A DNA stretch of 64,000 nt from the NCBI GenBank assembly GCA_025765615.1, contig JAIVFJ010000019.1, positions 62,001-126,000 of the forward strand, in the 5' to 3' direction. The notes below the pieces were generated by a model. It was not told where the DNA came from and searched no databases. It was given only the letters and a program-made list of their open reading frames with translations. Positions 45,206 to 58,550 of this stretch are shown in pieces (the stretch's first letter is position 1; every line of letters begins with the position of its first letter). The position numbers were made by a program, and so were the translations under genes. This DNA is from Zopfochytrium polystomum (lineage: Eukaryota; Chytridiomycota; Chytridiomycetes; Chytridiales; Chytridiaceae).

Positions 45206-48200
45206 GGGGCAATTCCCTGGACCCTCCTCCAAGCTGCCCCTGTTTCATCACCACCACCAGCACCACAAACACCTCAGATTCCAAGCCCCACCAACTCACC
45301 ATGGATGTCAAGATTCAACTCTCACCCAAGTCAACCATCACAACCAAGGCCCTTATAGACTCTGGATCATCCTGCAACATCATTGATGCCACCCTTGCCA
45401 AGTCTTGTGCCATTCCTACCATCAAGAAATCCACACCCCTCAAGATCCACTTTGCCAATCATGCTCTGTTCAAGGAAATCAGCCATGAAACCAAGCTAAA
45501 CCTCCACATCCAAGACTTTCCACCATCCATGGTCAACCTGGAAGTATTGGATCTTGGCTCACCCACATTCTCTGTCATCCTGGGATTACCATGGCTGCAA
45601 GCCCAGAACCCTGCCATTGATTGGGTCACTGGTCAAGTCCAACCTCCACCAATCGGAACAGTCACCCAAAACTCAAGTCAAGCCCCCAAGTCTCATGCTC
45701 TCAAGCCCTTGATTCAAGATTCACAGCCAGCCAAGACTCAAGTTCCACAGTTCACAGTTCACAGTCAAGATTCAAGTAGAGCTCATAGAGCTCACAGTCA
45801 TGGCCATGACTCTTGTTCACAGAACCCACAGTCAAAGATTCAAGTACCACAGTTCACAGTCCACATTCAAGATTCAAGTTCCACAGCTCACAGTCTTTGC
45901 CAAGAACAGAACTCTCAGTCAAAGATTCAAGAATCACAGTTCCCAGTCAAGAATTCAAGCCCCACTGCTGAGGAGCACGACAACCTGGACCCATCAGACC
46001 TTTTGCTGGCATCCAAGCTACCAAAAGAATATCTCCCTTATGCTGATGTGTTTTCCAAGACCAAGGCAGACCTGCTACCAGCTCAGAGGCCTTATGACTG
46101 TGAAATCCCACTCAAGGATGAAACTTGCAGCCCACCTTTCAAGCCACTGTACCACCTCTCTCCACCAGAAGCCAAGGCCCTCCAAGAATACATTGAAGAA
46201 ATGCTGAACAAGGGATTCATCCAACCTTCCAAGTCACCAGCTGGAGCTCCCATCTTTTTTGTCAAGAAGAAGGATGGGGGACTGAGACCCTGTGTGGACT
46301 ACAGAGATCTCAATGAGATGACAGTCAAGAACCGCTATCCACTGCCTCTCATCTCTGAATTACTGGACAAACTGAGCCATGCAAGGATATTTTCCAAGAT
46401 TGACCTCAGAGGTGCCTACAATTTGGTCAGAATTAAGCCCCAGGATCAATGGAAGACTGCCTTCAGATGCAAATACGGTCACTTTGAGTACTTGGTCATG
46501 CCCTTTGGACTTACCAATGCTCCAGCTATTTTCCAAGGCATGATGAATGACATCTTCAGGGATATTCTGGACCTTTTTGTCATTGTCTACCTGGATGATA
46601 TCCTGGTATTTTCATCTGACACTGCAAGCCATATGGGACATGTCAAGACTGTCTTGGGGAGACTCAGACAGCATCACCTCTATGCAAAGCTGGAGAAGTG
46701 TGAATTCCACAAGACCTCCATTGAGTTTTTGGGGTTCATTGTGTCTGACAAAGGGATCTCCATGGCACCAGACAAGATCCAAACTATTCTTGAATGGAAG
46801 GCTCCAAATTCCATCAAGGATGTTCAAAGCTTCCTTGGATTTTGCAACTTCTACAGAACCTTCATTGCCAACTATTCTGCCATAGCCAAGCCTCTCACTG
46901 ATCTCACCAAGAAGACCACCAAGTTTGAATGGACCCCAGCAGCAGAGCAAGCCTGGCTAGCTCTTAAGACAGCAACCACAAGTGCACCACTCCTTAAGCA
47001 TGTGGATCCCTTGCTTCCCTTCACCTTGGAAACTGATGCCTCAGACTATGCCCTTGGCGCTGTTCTGTCCCAGCCAAGCTCTCAGGACCCCTCTGCTCCT
47101 CTGCATCCAGTGGCATATTACTCCAGGAAGCTGAACAGTGCTGAGTGTAACTACGCAGTCCATGACAAGGAGTTGCTTGCAATTGTGGAAGCATTCAAAT
47201 TCTGGAGACACTACTTGGCTGGTTCTAAAAACATCTCTGTCTATTCGGATCACAAGAACCTCACCTTCTTCAGGGCAAGGAGGTTGCTCAAGCAGAGGCA
47301 TGCCAGGTGGGCTGAACTGCTCTCTGAGTATGACTTTAAGCTGTGCTATTCTCCTGGCCACCTTAACACTGTGGCTGATGCCCTGTCAAGAAGAACAGAC
47401 CTTGCACCTGAAGGGGGAGATGGTTTCACCCCACCATCCAAGACACACCTTTCATTGCTTCCTGACAGTGTGTGGGCCCATGCTATTTCCAAGGACCCCA
47501 AGCCTCACAAGATTCAAATCAGCCAAGAAGAGGAAAAACTTGAGATACTCAAGACAAGGCATGATGCAGCAACAGCTGGACACCCAGGAGAGCACAAGAC
47601 ATATGAGCTTGTTTCCAGAGACTTCTACTGGCCAGGCATGAGGAAGTACATCAAGAACTATGTCAGCAGCTGTGAAACCTGTCAAAGAAACAAATCCAGC
47701 AGACACAAGCCCTATGGACTTCTGGAGCCCCTCCCAATTGCCATCAGCCCTTGGTCATCAATATCCATGGACTTCATTGTGAAACTGCCCCCATCCCATG
47801 GATTTGACTCTATCCTTGTTGTCATCTGCAGAAGGACAAAGTTGGCCCATTTCATCCCCTGCACTGAGAATATAGATGCACAAGGAACAGCAGACCTGTT
47901 TTTGCAGCACATATTCAGGCTCCATGGGCTGCCTCAGTCAATCGTCAGTGACAGAGGACCACAGTTCAGATCTCAATTTTGGAAAGCACTCACAGCAGCC
48001 CTTGGAATCAAGTCTCAACTGTCAACTGCTTATCACCCTCAGACTGATGGACAAACAGAAAGAACAAACCAGACTCTGGAGCAGTATTTGAGGTGCTATG
48101 TCAGCTATCAACAGGATGATTGGCCCACCCTCCTTCCACTGGCAGAATTTGCTCTCAACAATTCTCTCCACTCAAGCACCCAGCTATCTCCTTTCTTTGC

Positions 48201-48843
48201 AACCTATGGCTTCAATCCAAGAGGAGATCTTCTGGGACAAGAGACCCTATCCAATGTCCAAGCTCCTGCTGCTGGCTTCACACTTAGCATAAGCTCAAGA
48301 TCATCAGCACCTTCCTGGACTCCACCCTGAAGCAAGCCCAAGAAGATGCCTCAAGATTTGCCAACACTCACAGAATGGACCATGACCTTGCTGTGGGTCA
48401 GCAAGTTTGGCTTCTGAGGAAGAACTTGCAGACCAAAAGACCAAGTCCCAAGCTAGACAACCTCAAGTTGGGTCCTTTCAAGATCTTGGAGCAAATCAAT
48501 CCAGTCACCTTCAAGCTGGATCTCCCTGCATCCATGAAGATCCACCCAGTTTTCCATGTCAGCCTTTTAGGAGAAGTTTGTGGCCAATTCCATTCCAGGC
48601 AGAGTTGTTCCTCCTCCTCCTCCAGTTGAGGTAGAAGGTGAAGAGGAATTTGAGGTTGAACAAATCTTGGATGCCAAGTGGTTTGGAAGAACACTCAAGT
48701 TCCTTGTTAAGTGGAAAGGTTACTCAGATGCTGACAACACCTGGGAGCCTGAGTCAAACCTCACTCACTGCCAAGACCTTCTGCTCGAGTTCAAGACCAG
48801 GTACCCCACCAAGTTGCAGAAGAGGCCTAAAAGGGGGAGATGA
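45178..48843 (+). pseudogene. Pol polyprotein (protease, RT, RNase H, integrase, chromodomain), frameshifted
   Basis: The open frame to 48330 holds retropepsin ALIDSGSSCNIID, RT (CVDYRDLNEMTVKNRYPLPL; VIVYLDDILVFS catalytic YLDD), RNase H (LETDASDYALGAVLSQ), the integrase HHCC zinc region (GHPGEHKTYEL...CETCQ) and the DDE core (SMDFIVKLPP; VSDRGPQFRS; TDGQTERTNQTL). A 1-base loss near 48283 ends the frame early. The true continuation ([18 protein letters not shown]) reads in another frame. A 1-base insertion near 48572 (GGAGAAG versus GAGAAG in the deleted copy) breaks it again before the chromodomain (FEVEQILDAKWFG, KWKGYSDADNTWEPE, ending at 48843). The chromodomain class targets integration to histone-marked chromatin in related elements. 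Confidence 0.93.
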
Positions 48844-49197
48844 TGTTATGAATCACCCTCTGGAAACCTCTGGAACCTTCTAGAACATTCCTTCATGGAA
48901 CCTTCTGGAACCTTCTGGAACCTTCTAGAACATTCCTTCATGGAACCTTGTGGAACCTTCTGGAACCTTCTTTGCTTTCCTGACTTGTCTTGTTGTCATT
49001 GGTATCATTGGTATCATTGTATTACTAATTGCTCTTTCTGGAACTTTCTTGGAGTCTTGACAAGGAACACTCTCAAAAGGTATAAAAGGGGGAATGGGGG
49101 ACCTGTCCCATCCCTCAAGTGAATTATTGTTTCCAATACAATCATCACTCCTCTCAGTTCCTTGTCTGCCTTGTCCTGTCCTGCCCTGTTCCTGACA
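48844..49197 (+). repeat. 3' LTR (long type) with 18-pentamer heat-shock-element-like array
   Basis: It is 354 bp with two 45-bp units. About 48865-48975 reads as contiguous nGAAn/nTTCn pentamers: four, then eight in a row, then six with one mismatch. TATAAAAG lies about 110 bp further downstream. The 5' LTR of the same element has only one unit. Confidence 0.92.
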
Positions 49198-49663
49198 ATT
49201 GTATTGGAAACAATAATTCACTTGAGGGATGGGACAGGTCCAACCATCCCCCTTTTATACCTTTTGAGAGTCTTGCTTGTCAAGACTCAAAGAAAGTTCC
49301 AGAAAGAGCAATTAGTAATACAATGATACCAATGATACCAATGACAACAAGACAAGTGAAAGCAAATGCACGTGTAAGTCGGCAATGAGGGTTGCGCTAG
49401 GTAACACCCTTGTCGATCCTAACCTGTTTCTACTAAGAAATCGGATCAGTGGTTTGGATAGGATAGAATAAAAGCAGCTTGAGTGAAACCGCACTTTTTT
49501 TTTTCTTATCCCTGACTGCGTTGCAGATTAGGATAAGCTCTGAATTCGGATTTAACCGAGAATCCGCTGATCCTTAGTTTCTAATACACTGTTCTTGTGT
49601 TTGAGGTTGAGGTTGAAGGTTCCCGTGGTGAAACAAAAAAAAAAGGGGAAAAAAGGATCTGCC

Positions 49664-50065
49664 TGTAAACAGTCTACTCTGAAGGAGTGAGTGAATGAAG
49701 TGGAGATGTGCGTTAGAGGGTGGTCCACCTCCCCAACTTGGAGAGAAAGAGAAACAGTCTGTCATGAATAATTGATACATAATGATGATGTGCACACTAT
49801 AATAGTTGCTAGGCAAGCATGACCTGCACAGGGAAAAAACCTCTCCTATATTGTCTGCTTGAGCAGAGGAGGAGGAAAACTGTTAACACCAGGTTTCTGT
49901 TCCACTTTATACTCAGAGTATTTGTCAACAGCACAAGCCAGCACCAGGTCTGCATTGGTGGTGGCTCACTCTCCCATTGGCATCATGAGAATGATAACTG
50001 ACAGCCACAATAGGTTCGGGTCTGTCTTGTGCCCCTTGCTGCTAACCAGTCAGTTCTGCCTAACA
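49664..50065 (-). repeat. Family-2 solo LTR
   Basis: 402 bp, TGTAAAC to CTAACA on the plus strand. Target duplication CTGCC lies at 49659-49663 and 50066-50070. Confidence 0.9.
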
Positions 50066-50558
50066 CTGCCTTACTCTTTTCATTCCCTGGTTGGGTGCTT
50101 GTGCAATGACGCCCTTTGGGAGGAGGGCCTCAGTTACAGGCTCACAGCCAAGAGGGGGGGGGGCTGAGATGGTTCCCCTGTGGCCCAGGATGATGCGGGA
50201 CGTGTGGAACACGCAGAGCGTCCCTACAGGATTCTTCATAATAATTTTCTTGATTGACCGGCCCCTAGTGAAAAGTACAACTACTGGTAGTAGTCAGCCG
50301 CAGGATTCAGCATGCTTTCTCTTGTTCTTGTTGTGTTGTTTCCGCACTCGCGACGTTTGCTTCACACACACACATTCCATTTCTTTTTTTTTTTCTTCTT
50401 CTTCACTATTTTTTTTGGCCTGCCTTTTGAAAAGAAATGAAGAAAGCAGAAAGAAATTTTTTCAGAGATGAATTGGAAAAAGGGAAGAAGGGCAAGAGAA
50501 AAAAAAAAAAAAAAAAAAAAAAAAAGGCGCGCCCACACACCCACCGACAACAACAACA
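50066..50558. other. Rab2 upstream region
   Basis: It has a T-rich then A-rich simple sequence (poly-A of about 25 at 50500-50525) close to the start codon. I recognise no core promoter motif. It should contain the Rab2 promoter. Confidence 0.4.
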
Positions 50559-52654
<2,096 letters not shown>

Positions 52655-54140
52655 AGAAAGAAGCCCGTGCAGTGCGGTGCGGTTTTTGGGTTTGTGGTGG
52701 GTAGGGCGGGCGTGGGCTGTGGATTGTGGAGGGTAGGGGCTGAGGGCCTTGGGATCATCTTTTGCTACTCTTATCCAAAGTCCGACCCCGTTCATCCTAT
52801 CATTTTTTTTTTATATTTTTTTTTTTTTTTTGGGTCCTAGTAGTCTTCTGCCAGCGAGCCAGCCAGCCAGCCAACAGCAACCTTTCCCCTCTCTTGTGTG
52901 ATCCTTTTTTTTTCATTCTCGTGGATCGATTCCTTGTGATATCCAAGCAGGGGTGGATGGGTGGGTGGGTGGCAGCTCGTCGCGGCGGCGGGGGGGGTAA
53001 GGGAAGGAGGCCAAGAGGGTTGACACTGTGCGGCGGCGGGGAAGGGGGGTGGGGGGTCGAGTGGTGGTGGTGGTGGAACGCGAGCGAACTCATCGAAACC
53101 AGTACTAAAAAAGGAGCCATCCATGTTCACATATTGACGAAAAGAGAAAAAATAAAACTAAAAATAAAAAACTTGTGAACGAGGGATTCAAACGACGTGG
53201 AAGCCTGATCGGATTGATTGATCACAAAAACAAATATGTATTAATTGATCGAAACGAGCCTGTGACCTCAAATAAATTAAGTGTATACCCACTTTTTAAC
53301 TGGTAATTGTGAGGATTACCACCCCATCTCGATCCACGTTTTGCTAGCAAAATGTGACTAGGCTTGGATTCCTACTCTCTTATTATTTATTGGGTTTCCA
53401 TACGGCCTCTGACTGGCTCTGTATGTCTGCCTCTGAGCTCTACTATTATTATTTATTATTGGCGATGTTGCAGACAGAAAGACTCAGTCTTGATTCTAAT
53501 TGCTGAAACAAGGCTCCCTTGCTCAGTGGTTAGAGCGCTCCCTTCAATTGGGAAGGTGCCAAGTTTGAGACATGCTAGTTGGCAGACTGAACCGAAATGC
53601 AAAGTCCAACTATGCCTGGCCAATGGCTCCTCACTTTTGGAAATGACTTAGGACTGAAACACTTCTGTGGGAGAAGTGCTAAGCCCAGATGGACAGAGTT
53701 AACAAGATGATGGCAGAGGTAACAAGCTCTACCATCTGATGTAATGCCTCATAAAAAGGGTATGAGATCACAGGGGTTTTCCTTATATTTTCATTGGTGA
53801 TTTTTACTAATATTTTCAATTAATAATTTATCCTGTTTTCCCTGTTTTTCCTGTTTTCTTTTTTATTTCTTCCTTGTTGTCTCTGTCTGTGTCTTTCCTT
53901 TCTTCTGTGGCTGAGAGTGACTGTCTTCTTATCTGCACCAATCATTTCTTGCCAGCCCTCTCCTTTCTGTTTGCCAAGAAATGCTCCATGATTCTCTGGG
54001 CTGTCGTCCTTGTTTGGCTGGCTCAGCCCCATTTCTTGGTGATTCACTCCTCCCATTCCTTTCGTTACTATTTTATTTATTGTTTTGCTGTTTTGTATGT
54101 GTTTTCCCTCCTTTTTCCCACCTCCCTGGTGATTCCAACC
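52655..54140. other. Intergenic region with tRNA-like fragment
   Basis: Near 53511-53585, GCTCAGTGGTTAGAGCGCTC gives a good D-arm (box A) followed by a plausible anticodon arm with CAA. The T-arm and acceptor stem do not form. It reads as a tRNA pseudogene or SINE head. The rest is simple sequence and AT-rich DNA without a supported gene. Confidence 0.45.
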
Positions 54141-54493
54141 TGTTATGAATCACCCTCTGGAAACCTCTGGAACATTCTAGAACATTCCTTCATGGAACCT
54201 TCTGGAACCTTCTGGAACATTCTAGAACATTCCTTCATGGAACCTTGTGGAACCTTCTGGAACCTTCTTTGCTTTCCTGACTTGTCTTGTTGTCATTGGT
54301 ATCATTGGTATCATTGTATTACTAATTGCTCTTTCTGGAACTTTCTTTGAGTCTTGACAAGGAACACTCTCAAAAGGTATAAAAGGGGGATGGGGGACCT
54401 GTCCCATCCCTCAAGTGAATTATTGTTTCCAATACAATCATCACTCCTCTCAGTTCCTTGTCTGCCTTGTCCTGTCCTGCCCTGTTCCTGACA
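54141..54493 (+). repeat. Solo LTR (long type) of the chromovirus
   Basis: 353 bp with target duplication CAACC at 54136-54140 and 54494-54498. It contains two 45-bp units and TATAAAAG. Confidence 0.93.
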
Positions 54494-55923
54494 CAACCCT
54501 TTCCTATTTAAGCAGCTGCCCCCCGTCTTGTTTAGTGTGTGAACCTGTGCCTGAAGTTGCCTTGCCTGCCCTATTCTTCCTGACTGTATGTAGAGCTGGG
54601 AGTGGCAGTCCCCTGGTGTGTGACAGGAGGTTGAAGTCCTCTTGGCCATCATGGCAGTGTGCTGGGTTCAAGCCCCAGTGCACCTCACCAATTCTGCATG
54701 CTGCTTAGGTTGGATGGGTAGGAGCAAATTGGTGATGGAAGGATGGAGGGTAAATCTCTGGTGGTGCCTCTATGTTCGTGTCAATACATCTAGTCAAATC
54801 CAGGTCTCTCAAGGTGATATGAATGAGCTGTCTGGCCAGGTACTGCTGCAGGAATGGTCTCTCAGGTATGCCCCCTCCCTGGTTGTTGGCTCCTGTGGCC
54901 TCTGGTGGGCCTGGTCTTCACTGGGTTCAGACCCTCTTTCTCTCAGATTAATGCCTGTGATGTCATGGTGCCACATTGGGGTGAGGGAGTGGGTGTTAAC
55001 GTTCCTTACTTCTAAGATAGGGAATTCCAAATTCCACTGGCTTGGTGAAGCAGATGTCTGCGTCCTAGTAGGATGAAGTAAGACAAGTCCCACTGTCTCC
55101 CACCCCGTGTTCCCCCTCCTTGGATTGAGTTGGAACTTCTCCTTGGAGTGAGACAAGTTGTGTCTGGTTCTGTTAAGTGGAAAGCAGTTCTGACTTAATT
55201 CAACAGACACCTCTGCACACTAACTGTTCCTTGTGCTTGCCCTCTGTGTCGAGCCCCCTCCAGCTTAGGGCTTGTCTTTGACAGAGAGGGAGCCTTGCTC
55301 CATGGTGGTGGCTCCAACAGACTGCGGTCTGGCCACTCTCCTCTCCACTCTCTTGTCTTCTTCAGTTGGATTGGAGTGGTGCACTTAGTGCCACTCCCTG
55401 GAGCTTGCTGCCTCTTGCGCCTCCAGCATTGTTACCAGATTTCCCGGTCCCCTTTGGCTTTGGCTTTTGCCTCCATTGGGCCCACTCTGTGTCATGGACC
55501 AGAGAACCCTGCACATTCTTTGCTAGTGTGCCACCTTTTCACAGTTGCCTTGGTCTGAGTGTGAGAGTCTTCTCTTTGTGTGTACTAAGAGAGTTTCTTT
55601 GTGTTTCTTGGGCTTCTTAAGACTCCAAATACATTGTCCTGTCTAGTGACCCCTAGACATCTCCTTTTTGCCCTTTTTCACTTTTCAGGATTGGTATTTA
55701 GGTTATTGCTCTGTTTGCCACCCATAGCCCAGGGTGAGGATTTAGAGAGCACAGTCTCACATTGTGGACAAAAAGAAATGATTCCACAGGTGGTACAGTC
55801 ATTTTGTAGACCCACACATAGGCCCACTTTTTTCTTCTGCTGCTCTGTGATTGCTTTAAGACAAATCCCTTGAGAGCTCTGCTCTGTTTTAGATGCAGGC
55901 ATGTGAAGCATCTGGAGTCTATT
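54494..55923. other. Repeat-derived spacer (includes family-4 copy)
   Basis: Positions 54950-55150 match the family-4 repeat at 43620-43873. The rest is Cys/Leu-rich in translation but has no consistent frame. No gene is supported. Confidence 0.4.
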
Positions 55924-56240
55924 TGTCAGGAACAGGGCAGGAGGGACAAGGCAGACAAGGAACAGAGTGGAGTGATGATTGTATTGGAAACAATAATTCA
56001 CTTGAGGGATGGAACAGGTCCCCCATCCTCCTTTTATACCTTTTGACAGTTTTCCTTGTCAGGACTCAAAGAATATTCCAGAAAGAACAATTGGTAATAT
56101 AATGATACCAATGATACCAATGATACCAATGACAACAACAAGACAAGTCAGGAAAGCAAAGAAAGTTTCAGAAGGTTCACAAGGTTCCATGAAGGAATGT
56201 TCTAGAAGGTCCAGAGGTTTACAGAGGGTGATTCATAACA
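55924..56240 (-). repeat. Diverged chromovirus LTR
   Basis: About 317 bp, TGTCAGG to ATAACA, with several mismatches and small indels relative to the other copies and no matching flanking duplication. It is the oldest-looking member and directly abuts family-3 sequence. Confidence 0.85.
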
Positions 56241-57689
56241 GGTGCGAGGGAAACAGAAGGGCACTCCCAAGGGTGCAACACAACTGCAGAATAGAGAGAG
56301 AAGAGGGCAACAGGGGGTTTTATCTTGCAAAGAACCTAATCTCAACACAACGGGAGCGGTTTGTTGTGCAGTGGGACAGACAGGGTTCAACTGAGTACCC
56401 CTCACCGCGCAGCACTCAGGGAACCCTTGTTGTTGCCAGCAACAAGGGTGGGAGAGAGAAAGGAGTTGACTATGCAGGAGTTGGAAGGTCGCCAGTCCGG
56501 AACTCACACACAGAACACCAACAATGGTACACGCACCATGCCGGGCTGCGTCAGCACTATCACTTGATATTGCATCACACTTGGACTCACACATGTCGCT
56601 CTCACAGCAACAGGACATCAAGGCAAGCAGGGACCTTGCGGTGTGAGGGGAGGTGGGAACCGCCCTTGACGCCCCCAGACAGAAGGGGAGGTCAGCCACA
56701 AGGCCGCTCCCCGCCGCTGGAGCCGGCGGGGATTGCGACAACAACTTGTGATCCTTACTCCAACACAGAGCCAGCAGTGTCATGCCATTGTGGGAGGGGC
56801 CAACTCCGCTCCCCACCCTGTGGCGCCTTAAGAGGGGCCTTACTAAGAGATGACATACACACCTGGGTGTGTACCACTACCCTCACTCTTGTGAGCTGGA
56901 TGGATTTGAAGAGACTCTGTATGGTGCCAATGGACAGAAATCAATCAGAATGAAGAAAAAAGGAAAAGAGAAATGACCCAAAAACAGAGAGAGTGAAAAT
57001 TGACAAGTCAACCCCCCGTTGACTTGGAGCCTATGCATGTACGTACATGTGCCAAGAATAAATAATAGGGATCCTCGATTTTGTCTCTCGCCTCCGGCAA
57101 CGTGTTGCCAGAAGTTTGTGGAATTTATAATTGAAATTGAACTCCCCACCAGCCAACAGAGCATGCCAGTCCGCCTGGATCAAGGGTGGTGGTGGAGGGT
57201 GAAGAAAATATTTTTGATTTTGTCAAATCTGACTGGGAGCCAGCAACTGGCAACCAGCAAACTGCAGGTTTTTTTTGCCAGTCGTTGGCAGTCCCCTGCA
57301 ATTAGTGGAAACTGACCAGCAAGGACCAGCACCAGTCCTTTCTGGAAAATTCCGGTCAAAATTGAGCATCCCTAATAAATTAGGGGACGTGGGGTACAGC
57401 CTGTCAGGCACCCCATCCTGAGGCAGTCAGGCAGTCTCTGTTAGTCACCAAAAAAGAAAATATGTTGAGAAAACCCTGGCGCAACAGAAACTGTTAAGAC
57501 GAAAGTAGCGAAAGCAGGCCCAATAAGAAAGACCGGTTAACTGCAAATACACTTTTGATAACGCCTTGGAAACTAAAGAACCAGGAATAATAAGAGAGGT
57601 CCCAATCCTTGCATTTTTAAGGCAGCTATGCTGGTTTTTGGGGATAAAATCCCTATACTTTATCACTGAGACCTTGGTGTAGTCTCACA
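56241..57689. repeat. Family-3 element copy, left-truncated
   Basis: It is colinear with 26070-27584 (GAAACGGAAGGGCACTCCCA-like start, CAGCCTGTCAGGCACCCCAT, GGAAACTAAAGAACCAGGAA). It ends in GGTGTAGTCTCACA as the other copy does. A segment at about 57065-57370 is an extra insertion absent from the first copy. Confidence 0.7.
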
Positions 57690-58166
57690 ACCATTGGATC
57701 ACATTCTGATCCAGTTCTACGGAAAGAAGTTTTGTCCATTCACATCTAAACCAGCGGGACAGGGCTACGAAAAACTTCGAGTCAAAGGTGGGCCAAAGGC
57801 TCCGTGAAATGCTTGGTCTGCTTGCTGTGGACATTGCGTGGATAACTGCTTTAAAAACCACGTCAAAGAGATTGGTTTGAAGGGTTCAAAAAATGGAGGC
57901 AAGGTCGAAAAATGAAAAGAAAACTGCGAAATCTTAGTTGCCACAATTCTGTTGCATGCCAAGAAATTTTACCCTTGGGAACGTGCCCCCACGACTTAGA
58001 GGAGTCGTCAGATTATCATCTTAACATCCCATAACCTCTGTCACTGGCAAAATACAAGTATTGGAGCACACTCGGTCAACAATCCTCCAATATTTTTAAC
58101 ACCTTTTTTTCGATTCATATGGGTAAAACCTCGACAATATTATTCTTGATGGTAAGAATGCCCCCA

Positions 58167-58251
58167 GCACCCATGCAGGGGGTTGCACCCTGGACCTTCT
58201 CCTGTCGACAGGAAGTAGAAGGGAGACGCAATACCACTTTGCTACACGGGT
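58167..58251 (-). tRNA. Intron-containing tRNA-Arg(UCU)-like gene
   Basis: The minus strand folds as a cloverleaf. ACCCGTG pairs with CATGGGT. The D-arm GCAA/TTGC follows TA. The anticodon stem TCTCC/GGAGA encloses CTTCTA plus a 12-nt intron (CTTCCTGTCGAC). The T-stem CAGGG/CCCTG encloses TGCAACC. The T-loop departs from TTCRA (G at position 55), so it may be a pseudogene. The UCU anticodon is inferred from loop position. Confidence 0.5.
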
Positions 58252-58391
58252 AAGTGACAAATTCAAGTGCAGAACGCCTTCCTGAGTTTATACTCCCTGT
58301 TTCCAAAAAAATGCTACCCACCCTTTCCCCCTTCTTTCGTTGAAAAGCTGCTCTCGCTTCTGGAGAAAACTCACCAGATGAAAATGCACGC

Positions 58392-58550
58392 TTGCTTTGC
58401 AACTATTATAGTGTGTATCATCATTGTGTATCAATAATTCATAACAGAGCTTTCTCTTTTCTCTCCAAGTTGGAGAAGGACCACCAACAAACACACATCT
58501 CCACTTCATTCACTCCTTCCACTCACTCACTCAGAGTAGACTGTTTAAAC
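58392..58550 (+). repeat. Family-2 LTR fragment (3' part)
   Basis: It matches the right half of 38945-39358, from GCAACTATTATAG to GTAGACTGTTTA. Confidence 0.75.

Larger units (their letters stand above)
43934..49197 (+). mobile_element. Near full-length Ty3/gypsy chromovirus (Tf1/sushi-like)
   Basis: It is 5264 bp with LTRs 43934-44241 (308 bp) and 48844-49197 (354 bp). The exact target duplication ATTGT lies at 43929-43933 and 49198-49202. It encodes gag, then pol in the -1 frame (PR-RT-RH-IN-chromodomain order). Pol is broken by two small frameshifts (near 48283 and 48572), so this copy is probably inactive although otherwise complete. It is inserted in an LTR of its own family. Confidence 0.96.
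43874..49368 (-). repeat. Older chromovirus LTR split by the full-length element
   Basis: The LTR begins TGTCAGG at 43874, is cut at 43933, and resumes at 49203 (ATTGGAAACAATAATTCACT) after the insertion. It is itself truncated near 49368. Its minus orientation is opposite to the inserted element. Confidence 0.9.
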
